From Clostridia bacterium (GTDB lineage: Bacteria > Bacillota > Clostridia > Oscillospirales > Oscillospiraceae): a stretch of 27,520 nt of DNA. Positions 1 through 6,392 of the stretch are shown piece by piece. The stretch spans positions 1 to 27,520 of the forward strand of contig JAGKTU010000023.1 in NCBI GenBank assembly GCA_021153265.1. Direction: 5' to 3'. Each line of letters begins with the position of its first letter. Position 1 is the stretch's first letter. A model generated the notes under the pieces. That model had not been told where the DNA came from. It saw nothing but the letters and a program-made list of their open reading frames with translations, and searched no databases. The position numbers were made by a program, and so were the translations under genes.

Positions 1-758
1 TGCCTGACTGGGGCCGTGCAGTGGATGCGGGCATTGGCAATATCGTCACTGCTGCCATGAACCAGGCCTTCTTTACCCTTTCCATCGGTATGGCCGGTAT
101 GCAGATTTTCGGCAGCTATATGTCCCGCGACCATGGCCTGACCGGCGAGGCGGTACGTATCTGCCTGCTGGATACCTTTGTGGCGGTTGCATCCGGCCTG
201 ATCATCTTCCCTGCTTGCTTCAGCTTCGGCGTGGAGCCCGGTGCAGGTCCTCCCCTGGTGTTTATGACCCTGCCCAAGGTCTTTATGAACATGGCCGGCG
301 GAAGTATCTGGGGTATGCTGTTCTTCCTGTTTATGACCTTCGCAGCTTACTCCACCGTGCTGGCTGTGTTTGAGAACATCGTCACCTGCGTCGGCGAGCT
401 CACCGGCTGGAGCCGGAAGAAGTGCTGCGCCATTTGCTGCGCGGGCATTTTCCTGCTGAGCATTCCCTGTGTGCTGGGTTACAACCTGTGGAGCAACGTC
501 CGTCCCATCGCAGGTCGGGATGTGCTGGACAGCGAGGATTTCCTGGTGAGCAATCTGCTGCTGCCGCTGGGCAGTCTGCTGTTCGTCATCTTCTGCACCG
601 CCCGGTACGGCTGGGGCTGGGAGAAATTTATGAAGGAGGCCAACGAGGGCAAGGGTCTGAAGGTGGCCAAGTGGATGCGGCCTTACATGACCTATGTGCT
701 GCCGGTGATGGTGGCTGTGATCTTTGTTGTGGGTATGGTCAATTTCTTCAGCAAATAA
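1..758 (+). CDS. Sodium:neurotransmitter symporter (NSS/SNF) family transporter, C-terminal part
   Basis: This is the 3' portion of an integral-membrane transporter; the reading frame is open from base 3 and the true start lies before the window. NSS proteins import amino acids or related amines with sodium. The visible stretch begins PDWGRAVDAG and continues with AFFTLSIGMAGMQIFGSYMS, which matches the conserved helix with small residues and GSY in bacterial NSS proteins. Several hydrophobic helices follow: one near 165-230, one near 300-390 with many Phe and Met, one near 430-480, one near 560-600, and a final helix rich in Val just before the C-terminus. About 252 residues are visible, roughly half of a normal bacterial NSS protein. 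The substrate cannot be told. The GTG at position 21 is internal and not a start. A strong terminator follows directly, so the gene ends its transcription unit. Confidence 0.85.
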   Translation, partial: PDWGRAVDAGIGNIVTAAMNQAFFTLSIGMAGMQIFGSYMSRDHGLTGEAVRICLLDTFVAVASGLIIFPACFSFGVEPGAGPPLVFMTLPKVFMNMAGGSIWGMLFFLFMTFAAYSTVLAVFENIVTCVGELTGWSRKKCCAICCAGIFLLSIPCVLGYNLWSNVRPIAGRDVLDSEDFLVSNLLLPLGSLLFVIFCTARYGWGWEKFMKEANEGKGLKVAKWMRPYMTYVLPVMVAVIFVVGMVNFFSK

Positions 759-762
759 GGAT

Positions 763-793
763 ACGCCCCTGCTTCACAGCAGGGGCGTTTTTT
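763..793 (+). terminator. Intrinsic terminator of the NSS transporter gene
   Basis: Ten-base perfect stem ACGCCCCTGC (763-772) with GCAGGGGCGT (779-788), a 6-nt loop TTCACA, and a run of six T starting inside the stem end (788-793). It begins 5 nt after the stop codon and separates the transporter from the purine cluster. Confidence 0.92.
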
Positions 794-865
794 GTGTTTT
801 GTTTCAATATGGCAAGATACACAGGGGGAGCTGTCAAAATTTATACTTTTTTGTACAGATGTGAA

Positions 866-894
866 TTGACCGAAAGAACGGTTTGTGATATAAT
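866..894 (+). promoter_or_regulatory. Consensus sigma-70/SigA promoter of the purine cluster
   Basis: The -35 box is TTGACC (866-871) and the -10 box is TATAAT (889-894), with a 17-nt spacer. TGA directly precedes the -10 box, giving an extended -10. Transcription would start near 901, just ahead of the ZTP aptamer. Confidence 0.85.
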
Positions 895-911
895 TGCCAC
901 GTAATTTTGAG

Positions 912-990
912 CATCACCCTTATGACTGACGGATTAGTGGAGCACCACACGGAGTAAGGGCTTTTATGCACTCGCCGACCGTCTGGGCAC
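912..990 (+). promoter_or_regulatory. ZTP/ZMP riboswitch (pfl motif) upstream of purE
   Basis: The 5' subdomain has the outer helix CCCTTA (917-922) with TAAGGG (955-960). It encloses TGACTGACGG, a small GTGG/CCAC hairpin (937-940 with 945-948) and ACGGAG. The 3' subdomain carries the conserved CCGtCTGGGC-type segment (979-988). These are the landmarks of the pfl motif, which binds AICAR mono- and triphosphate (ZMP/ZTP), signals of 10-formyl-tetrahydrofolate shortage. The last GGGC is also the first strand of the terminator that follows, so ligand binding should block the terminator and turn the purine genes on. The aptamer lies between a consensus promoter and purE, the usual setting for this class. 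Confidence 0.92.
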
Positions 991-1033
991 ACTTATTTCG
1001 CTTCGGAAATAGGTGCGCCCTTTTATATTTTTT
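985..1033 (+). terminator. Terminator expression platform of the ZTP riboswitch
   Basis: A long stem runs from GGGCACACTTATTTC (985-999) to its complement ending GCGCCC (1006-1020), with one A-C mismatch and a short GCTTC loop. T-rich sequence follows from 1021 to 1033. The first strand shares GGGC with the aptamer's conserved CTGGGC, so the two folds exclude one another. The RBS AGGAGGT (1034-1040) follows at once. Confidence 0.9.
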
Positions 1034-1044
1034 AGGAGGTAATC

Positions 1045-1539
1045 ATGAAAAAAGTCGGAATCGTCATGGGCAGTGACAGCGACCTGCCGATCCTGCGCAA
1101 GACTATGGATACCCTGAAATCTCTGGACATCCCCTTCGAATGCCATATCTATTCCGCCCACCGCACCCCCGAGGAAGCACGTGATTTTGCTGTGAACGCC
1201 CGCGCCAACGGCTTCGGCTGCATCATTGCCGCCGCAGGCATGGCTGCCCACTTAGCCGGCGCCATCGCTGCCAACACCACCCTGCCCGTCATCGGCATTC
1301 CCTGCAAGGGCGGTATGATGGACGGTCTGGACGCACTGCTGGCAACTGTTCAGATGCCCTCCGGCATCCCCGTGGCTACCGTGGCCGTGGGCGGCGGTGT
1401 CAACGCCGCTCTGCTGGCCGCCCAGATCATCGCCGTGGGCGATGCTGAACTGGCTGCGAAGTTGGACAACAAGCGCAAGTCCGATGCGGAAACCGTCCTG
1501 AAGAAGGACGCTGCCCTGCAGGCAGAACTCAACGGTTAA
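1045..1539 (+). CDS. purE: Phosphoribosylaminoimidazole carboxylase / N5-CAIR mutase PurE, class I type
   Basis: This cytosolic enzyme forms CAIR, the carboxylated imidazole of step 6 of purine synthesis. The 164-residue length is normal for PurE. The N-terminal MGSDSDLP phosphate-binding segment is followed by SAHRTPEE with the catalytic His at residue 39. Then comes AAAGMAAHLAG, and a VQMPSGIPVATVAV stretch ends the core. HRTP and GMAAHLAG point to class I, the mutase that normally takes N5-CAIR from PurK. No purK is in this window, so either PurK is elsewhere or the enzyme works directly on AIR plus CO2. The start ATG is set by AGGAGGT four bases upstream. It is the first gene of the ZTP-controlled cluster, followed after 50 bases by purC. 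Confidence 0.95.
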   Translation: MKKVGIVMGSDSDLPILRKTMDTLKSLDIPFECHIYSAHRTPEEARDFAVNARANGFGCIIAAAGMAAHLAGAIAANTTLPVIGIPCKGGMMDGLDALLATVQMPSGIPVATVAVGGGVNAALLAAQIIAVGDAELAAKLDNKRKSDAETVLKKDAALQAELNG

Positions 1540-1589
1540 ATCTATTTATTCAACATATATTTTTCATTTTCAGAAAGAGGTAATTTACT

Positions 1590-2279
1590 ATGGAAAACCT
1601 GAAACTGCTGTACACCGGCAAGACCAAGAATGTTTATGAGCTGCCCAACGGCAACTGCCTGCTGCTGTTCAAGGACGACTGCACCGGCAAGGACGGCGTG
1701 TTCGATCCCGGTGAGAACTCCGTGGGTCTGACCATCGAGGGCGTGGGCGACGTGAACCTGCGTATGTCCATCTACTACTTCGAGAAGATCAACGCCGCCG
1801 GCATCCGCACCCACTATGTCAACGCCGACCTGCAGAACACCACCATGGAAGTTCTGCCCGCTAAGGTCTTCGGCAAGGGTCTGGAAGTCATCTGCCGCCG
1901 CAAGGCTGTGGGTTCCTTCTTCCGCCGCTACAACCAGTACTGCACCGAGGGTCAGGACCTGCCCTACTACGTGGAGACCACCTTCAAGAACGACGCTCTG
2001 GGCGATCCCCTGGTCACCAAGGACGGTCTGGTGGATCTGGGCGTCATGACTTCCGAGCAGTACGACTCCCTGAAGGCTCAGACTCAGGCCATCACCAAGA
2101 TCGTCGCTGACGACCTGGCTGAGAAGGGTCTGGAGCTGTACGACATCAAGTTCGAGTTCGGCTACGACCCCGAGGGCAACGTCATGCTCATCGACGAGGT
2201 GGCTTCCGGCAACATGCGCGTTTACAAGGACGGCCAGTACATCGATCCCATGACCCTGAACGGTCTGTTCTTCGCCTAA
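1590..2279 (+). CDS. purC: Phosphoribosylaminoimidazole-succinocarboxamide (SAICAR) synthase
   Basis: This ATP-dependent ligase joins aspartate to CAIR, giving SAICAR. The 229 residues match bacterial stand-alone PurC. The N-terminus LLYTGKTKNVYEL is the glycine-rich nucleotide-binding strand pair. The middle contains CRRKAVGSFFRRY, the family's substrate-phosphate region. The C-terminal part has ELYDIKFEFG and then IDEVASGNMRVY, equivalent to the acidic metal-binding segment seen as DEISPD in other PurCs. The start has AGAGG upstream (near 1575-1579). It sits directly after purE, supplying the next step, and is followed by a palindromic repeat before the purF-like gene. The aspartate-side product needs PurB, which is not in the window. 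Confidence 0.95.
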   Translation: MENLKLLYTGKTKNVYELPNGNCLLLFKDDCTGKDGVFDPGENSVGLTIEGVGDVNLRMSIYYFEKINAAGIRTHYVNADLQNTTMEVLPAKVFGKGLEVICRRKAVGSFFRRYNQYCTEGQDLPYYVETTFKNDALGDPLVTKDGLVDLGVMTSEQYDSLKAQTQAITKIVADDLAEKGLELYDIKFEFGYDPEGNVMLIDEVASGNMRVYKDGQYIDPMTLNGLFFA

Positions 2280-2310
2280 AAATTTAACGCATCGACTCGT
2301 TTTACCTTTT

Positions 2311-2386
2311 GTCATCGCGAGCCAGTGCGATCTGCTGGCGTGGCAATCTCCAAAGGGGGATTGCCACGTCTGTGCGCTTTTCGCAC
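2311..2386 (+). repeat. Interspersed palindromic repeat in the purC to purF-like gap
   Basis: Two nested or adjacent hairpins are visible. GCCAG (2321-2325) pairs with CTGGC (2335-2339). CGTGGCAATC (2339-2348) pairs with GATTGCCACG (2359-2368), with further CC/GG pairing inside. A third small hairpin, GTGCG/CGCAC, lies at 2372-2386. The opening GTCATCGCGAGCCAGTGCG and the GTGGCAATC/GATTGCCAC core resemble a short repeat I recall scattered between genes in many gut Clostridia. Only one copy is in this window, so its repeat status rests on recognition. There is no T-run, so it is unlikely to be a strong terminator. Confidence 0.6.
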
Positions 2387-2412
2387 GGGCGCAATAAGGA
2401 GGAATTTCACTT

Positions 2413-3834
2413 ATGGGTGGCTTTTTTGGAGCTATTTCCCGCAAAAACATCAAATTTGACGTGTTCTTCGGCACGGATTATCACTCCCATCTGGGCAACC
2501 GCCGGGCCGGTCTGAGCTTCTACAGCAAAGAGGACGGCTTCCAGCGGCAGATCCACAGCATCGAGAACACCCCCTTCCGCACCAAATTCGAGGGCGATCT
2601 TGCCAAAATGGGTGGCACTGCCGGTATCGGCTGTATCTCCGACACCGACCCCGAACCTCTGCTGGTCCGCAGCCATCTGGGCATGTTCGCCATCGCCAAT
2701 GTGGGCATCATCAACAACGCCGAGGATATCGTGGCCAAGACCTTCGCCGCTCCCGGCCACTACTTTATGGCCATGTCTTCCGGCAAGGTCAACGATTCCG
2801 AGCTGATCGCCGCCCTGATCAACCGCTGCGACAACCTGATCGACGGCATCAAGTATGCTCAGGAGCTGATCGACGGCAGCTGCACCATCCTGCTGCTGAC
2901 CCCCGATGGACTCATCGCCGCCCGTGACAAGATGGGCCGCCTGCCCATGGTCATTGGTCAGAACGAGGAGGGCTGCTGCGTTTCTCTGGAGAGCTTTGCC
3001 TGCCAGAAGCTGGGTTACGAGCCTAAGTACAACTTAGGACCCGGCGAGATCGTGAAGATCACCGCCGACGGCTGGACACAGCTGGCTGCTCCCGGCACCA
3101 AAATGAAGATCTGCGCCTTCCTGTGGAGCTATTACGGCTATCCCAACTCCACCTACGAGGGAAGAAATGTGGAGGTCATGCGCTGCCGCAACGGCGAGAT
3201 CATGGCCCGGGAGGAAATCGAAAACGGCACTATGCCCGATGTGGATTACGTTGCCGGTGTGCCGGATTCCGGTCTGCCCCACGCCATCGGCTACGCCAAC
3301 CACTCCCACAAGCCCTTCGCACGGCCCTTCGTCAAGTACACCCCCACTTGGGCCAGATCCTTTACCCCCTCCAACCAGGAAATGCGCAACCTCATCGCCG
3401 AAATGAAGCAGATTCCCGTGCCGGATCTGATCGAAGGCAAGAAGCTGCTGCTGGTGGACGACTCCATCGTTCGCGGCACGCAGCTGCGGGAAACCGTCGA
3501 CTTCCTGTACCGCAGCGGTGCCAAGGAAGTTCATATGCGCTCGGCCTGTCCCCCCATCATGTATGGCTGCAAATTCCTGAATTTCTCCCGGAGCAACTCC
3601 GAAATGGAGCTGCTGGCCCGGAAAAAGATCCAGGAGCTGGAGGGCGACGAGGGTCAGAATCACCTGGATGAGTACGCCGACAGCCGCACCGAGCGGGGTC
3701 AGAAGCTGCTGGATGCCATCTGCCGGGAAATGGGCTTCGATTCTCTGGGCTACCAGAGTCTGGACGGATTGCTTGAGGCTATCGGCCTTTCCAAGGATCA
3801 GGTCTGCACCTACTGCTGGACCGGCGAGGAGTAA
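2413..3834 (+). CDS. PurF-like amidophosphoribosyltransferase lacking the catalytic Cys
   Basis: The 473-residue length and two-domain plan are those of glutamine PRPP amidotransferase: an N-terminal Ntn glutaminase fold and a C-terminal phosphoribosyltransferase. The PRPP loop VDDSIVRGT is intact at residues 348-356. In contrast, the protein starts MGGFFGAIS where PurF has MCGIFG, so the Cys1 nucleophile is Gly. The region equivalent to the RYST glutamine-binding strand reads GCISDTDPEP. The oxyanion segment HNGNL has become NVGII. Glutamine hydrolysis is therefore very unlikely. The protein could make phosphoribosylamine from free ammonia, depend on a separate glutaminase, or have a regulatory role. 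I recall similar Cys-less homologues in Bacteroides and Clostridia. The start is fixed by AAGGAGG (about 2397-2403). Its place between purC and purM argues for a purine role. Confidence 0.85.
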   Translation: MGGFFGAISRKNIKFDVFFGTDYHSHLGNRRAGLSFYSKEDGFQRQIHSIENTPFRTKFEGDLAKMGGTAGIGCISDTDPEPLLVRSHLGMFAIANVGIINNAEDIVAKTFAAPGHYFMAMSSGKVNDSELIAALINRCDNLIDGIKYAQELIDGSCTILLLTPDGLIAARDKMGRLPMVIGQNEEGCCVSLESFACQKLGYEPKYNLGPGEIVKITADGWTQLAAPGTKMKICAFLWSYYGYPNSTYEGRNVEVMRCRNGEIMAREEIENGTMPDVDYVAGVPDSGLPHAIGYANHSHKPFARPFVKYTPTWARSFTPSNQEMRNLIAEMKQIPVPDLIEGKKLLLVDDSIVRGTQLRETVDFLYRSGAKEVHMRSACPPIMYGCKFLNFSRSNSEMELLARKKIQELEGDEGQNHLDEYADSRTERGQKLLDAICREMGFDSLGYQSLDGLLEAIGLSKDQVCTYCWTGEE

Positions 3835-3850
3835 GATTTTGCACAGCACC

Positions 3851-3953
3851 AAAGCCTCCCCTGTGTAAGGGGAGGTGCCCCGCAGGGGCGGAGGGGTTGT
3901 AACAATCCCTCAGTCAGCTTGCGCTGACAGCTCCCTTTACACAAGGGAGCCTT
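3851..3953. repeat. Palindromic interspersed repeat between purF-like gene and purM
   Basis: A roughly 103-bp element has imperfect inverted ends: AAAGCCTCCCCTGTGTAAGG on the left, and on the right the reverse complement of AAGGCTCCCTTGTGTAAAGG. It folds into hairpins CCTCCCCT/AGGGGAGG (3855-3875), GTCAGC/GCTGAC (3913-3928) and GCTCCCTT/AAGGGAGC (3930-3950). I recognise this pattern as a common non-coding repeat in Oscillospirales and related gut Firmicutes genomes. It has no coding capacity and no T-run. The purM ribosome binding site lies beyond it. Confidence 0.65.
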
Positions 3954-4009
3954 AGGGCGCTTCCGCGCCAGCACAAAAACAAATAACTTCTGAAAAGGAG
4001 CTAAATAAA

Positions 4010-5059
4010 ATGGATCACAAGAATTCTTATTCCGCCAGCTACGCCGCTGCCGGCGTGGACATCACCGCAGGCTACCGCGCTGTGGAGCTGATGAAGAAGC
4101 ATGTCGCCCGCACCCGCAACGAGGGCTGTCTGGACGACGTGGGCGGCTTCGGCGGCTGCTTCGGTCTGCCTATCGCCGGCATGGAAGAGCCTGTTCTGGT
4201 CTCCGGCACCGACGGCTGCGGCACCAAGGTCAAGCTGGCTATCCTGATGGACAAGCACGACACCATCGGCATCGACGCCGTTGCCATGTGCGTCAACGAT
4301 ATCATCTGCGTGGGCGCAAAGCCCCTGTTCTTCCTGGACTACATCGCCTGCGGCAAGAACATCCCCGAGAAGATCGCAACCATCGTCGGCGGCGTGGCCG
4401 AGGGCTGCGTTCAGTCCGGCGCTGCCCTGATCGGCGGCGAGACCGCTGAGCATCCCGGCATGATGCCCGTGGAAGAGTATGACCTGGCCGGTTTCGCCGT
4501 GGGTATCGTGGACAAGAAGAAGATCCTGGACAACTCCAAGATGGCAGTCGGCGATGTGGTCATCGCTCTGCCCTCCACCGGTATCCACTCCAACGGCTTC
4601 AGCCTGTGCCGTAAGGTCTTCGACATCGACAACAACAACCCTGAGCTGTACATCCCCCGGGAGTCCCTGGGCGGCAAGACCATCGCAGAGGCTCTGCTGG
4701 TCCCCACCAAGATCTACGTCAAGCCCGTGCTGGCTCTGCTGGAGAAGGTGAACGTCAAGGGCATCTCCCACATCACCGGCGGCGGCTTCTACGAGAACAT
4801 TCCCCGTTCCATCCCCGACGGTCTGTGCGCCAAGATCGACAAGAGCGCCATCAAAGTTCTGCCCATCTTCGATGAGATCGCCAAGTGGGGCAACATCCCC
4901 GAGCGCGACATGTTCAACACCTACAACATGGGCGTTGGCATGAGCATCGTGGTGCCTGCCGCTGAAGTCGACACCGCGCTGGAGATCCTGAAGGCTCACG
5001 GTGAGGACGCCTACGTCATCGGCCAGATCATCGAGGGCGAGGAAAAGGTGATCCTGTAA
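4010..5059 (+). CDS. purM: Phosphoribosylformylglycinamidine cyclo-ligase (AIR synthetase)
   Basis: This enzyme closes the imidazole ring, turning FGAM into AIR with ATP (step 5). It has 349 residues, the usual length. The N-terminus SYAAAGVDITAGYRAVELMK and the block VSGTDGCGTKVKLA are typical PurM signatures. DAVAMCVNDIICVGAKPLFF and GGETAEHPGM form the ATP/phosphate-binding core, and HITGGGFYENIPRS is the conserved C-terminal segment. The start has AAAAGGAG about 10 bases upstream (near 3994-4001). The stop codon TAA overlaps the ATG of purN by one base (TAATG), so the two proteins are translationally coupled. It shares its superfamily with PurL, encoded at the end of the cluster. Confidence 0.96.
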   Translation: MDHKNSYSASYAAAGVDITAGYRAVELMKKHVARTRNEGCLDDVGGFGGCFGLPIAGMEEPVLVSGTDGCGTKVKLAILMDKHDTIGIDAVAMCVNDIICVGAKPLFFLDYIACGKNIPEKIATIVGGVAEGCVQSGAALIGGETAEHPGMMPVEEYDLAGFAVGIVDKKKILDNSKMAVGDVVIALPSTGIHSNGFSLCRKVFDIDNNNPELYIPRESLGGKTIAEALLVPTKIYVKPVLALLEKVNVKGISHITGGGFYENIPRSIPDGLCAKIDKSAIKVLPIFDEIAKWGNIPERDMFNTYNMGVGMSIVVPAAEVDTALEILKAHGEDAYVIGQIIEGEEKVIL

Positions 5060-5655
5060 TGGCGAAAAAAATAGCTGTTCTGGTTTCCGGCGGCGGCACC
5101 AACCTGCAGGCGCTGATCGATGCTCAGGGAAACACCCTGAATAGCGGTAAGATCGCCCTTGTGGTGTCCAACAACGCAAACGCCTACGCTCTGGAGCGGG
5201 CCAAAAAGGCCGGCATCGACACCGCAGTGGTTCTGAAGAAGGAATGCGGCTCCCATGAGGCATTCGAGACCCGGCTGATGGAGATTCTGGACGCCAACGG
5301 CATCGATATCATCGTACTGGCCGGATTTATGACCATTCTGACCGAGCGGTTCACCGCCCACTACCCCAAGCGGATCCTGAACGTCCATCCCAGTCTGATC
5401 CCCAGCTTCTGCGGCGAGGGCTTCTACGGTCTTCGCGTACATCAGGCGGCGCTGGACTACGGCGTGAAGGTCACCGGCGCTACGGTGCATTTCGTCAACG
5501 AGATCCCCGACGGCGGCGAGATCATCGCCCAGAAGGCCGTATATATTGAAGAAAACGACACCCCCGAAACCCTGCAGCGCAGAGTGATGGAGCAGGCAGA
5601 ATGGATCCTGCTCCCCCTGGCAGCGGAAAAGGTGTGTGCATCCTTAGGAGGTTAA
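5059..5655 (+). CDS. purN: Phosphoribosylglycinamide formyltransferase (GAR transformylase)
   Basis: PurN moves the formyl group of 10-formyl-tetrahydrofolate onto GAR (step 3). The 198 residues are normal for the family. The N-terminal IAVLVSGGGTNLQALID binds the phosphate of GAR. The catalytic Asn and His are in NVHPSLIPSF, and the catalytic Asp is in IPDGGEIIAQ. The ATG overlaps the purM stop by one base, so it has no separate spacer and depends on coupling. The downstream gene's RBS AGGAGG overlaps the purN 3' end. Being formyl-folate dependent, it is a logical target of the ZTP riboswitch at the cluster's head. Confidence 0.96.
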   Translation: MAKKIAVLVSGGGTNLQALIDAQGNTLNSGKIALVVSNNANAYALERAKKAGIDTAVVLKKECGSHEAFETRLMEILDANGIDIIVLAGFMTILTERFTAHYPKRILNVHPSLIPSFCGEGFYGLRVHQAALDYGVKVTGATVHFVNEIPDGGEIIAQKAVYIEENDTPETLQRRVMEQAEWILLPLAAEKVCASLGG

Positions 5656-5659
5656 TATC

Positions 5660-6373
5660 ATGAACGTCTACGAAACCAAGACCATGGCCGAGCGCCTCAA
5701 CGGCAACACCTACCCCGGCCGGGGCATCGTGCTGGGCGTGACCGCCGACGGCAAAAAGGCTGTCGCCGCTTACTTCATCATGGGCCGCAGCGTCAACTCC
5801 CGCAACCGCGTCTTTATTCAGGAGAAGGACGGCATCCGCACCGAGGCCCACGATCCTGCTCTGATGAAGGACCCCCATCTGATCATCTATCATCCCGTCC
5901 GGGAGATCGGCAACGGCCTGATCGTCACCAACGGTGACCAGACCGACACCATCTGGGAGTACCTCGCCAAGGGCGAGAGCTGGGAAGTTGCCCTGCGCAC
6001 CCGGATGTTCGAGGATGACGGCCCCAACTGGACCCCCAGAATCTCCGGCATTCAGGCAAACGACGGCTCCTACAAGATGTCCATCCTGAAGGCCGCCGAC
6101 GCAGAAGGCTCCGCTTGCGCCCGGTTCTTCTATGAGTATCCCGCCATCGCCGGCCTGGGTCACTTCCTGCACACCTACGTCTGCGACGGCAATCCCGTGA
6201 TCCCCACCTTCCAGGGTGAGCCTGAACGGGTCAGCATCCCCGGCGATATCGACGCTTTTACCAGTGAGCTGTGGGAAAACTTGGACGAGAACAACAAGAT
6301 CTCCCTGTTCGTCCGCTACACCGATCTGGCTACTCGTGAGACCGAGCAGCGGATCATCAACAAGCACTGCTGA
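5660..6373 (+). CDS. purO: Stand-alone IMP cyclohydrolase, archaeal PurO type
   Basis: This enzyme performs the final ring closure, FAICAR to IMP. In most bacteria that is done by the N-terminal domain of bifunctional PurH, but this 237-residue protein is unrelated to that domain. It matches the PurO-type IMP cyclohydrolase family (PF07826): YPGRGIVLGVTADGKKAVAA is followed by YFIMGRSVNSRNRVF, the strand and Arg-rich segment that in archaeal PurO read as RSFPNR. A later YEYPAIAGLGHFLHTY segment is also characteristic. The start has AGGAGG (5646-5651) overlapping the end of purN. It sits directly before a stand-alone AICAR transformylase, so the two genes together replace one purH. The symbol is assigned by family resemblance. 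Confidence 0.88.
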   Translation: MNVYETKTMAERLNGNTYPGRGIVLGVTADGKKAVAAYFIMGRSVNSRNRVFIQEKDGIRTEAHDPALMKDPHLIIYHPVREIGNGLIVTNGDQTDTIWEYLAKGESWEVALRTRMFEDDGPNWTPRISGIQANDGSYKMSILKAADAEGSACARFFYEYPAIAGLGHFLHTYVCDGNPVIPTFQGEPERVSIPGDIDAFTSELWENLDENNKISLFVRYTDLATRETEQRIINKHC

Positions 6374-6392
6374 TATAAGGAGTATCGAGAAA

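Noticed and set aside
422..904. A 160-codon plus-strand frame overlapping the transporter 3' end
   Set aside because: It runs out of frame through the transporter, its terminator and the purine promoter.
2280..2412. Possible terminator between purC and the purF-like gene
   Set aside because: The hairpins there lack a T-run and the purF-like gene has no promoter that I can see, so read-through is more likely.
4001..5263. A 420-codon minus-strand open frame opposite purM
   Set aside because: Shadow of purM and purN; composition is repetitive and no start signal is present.
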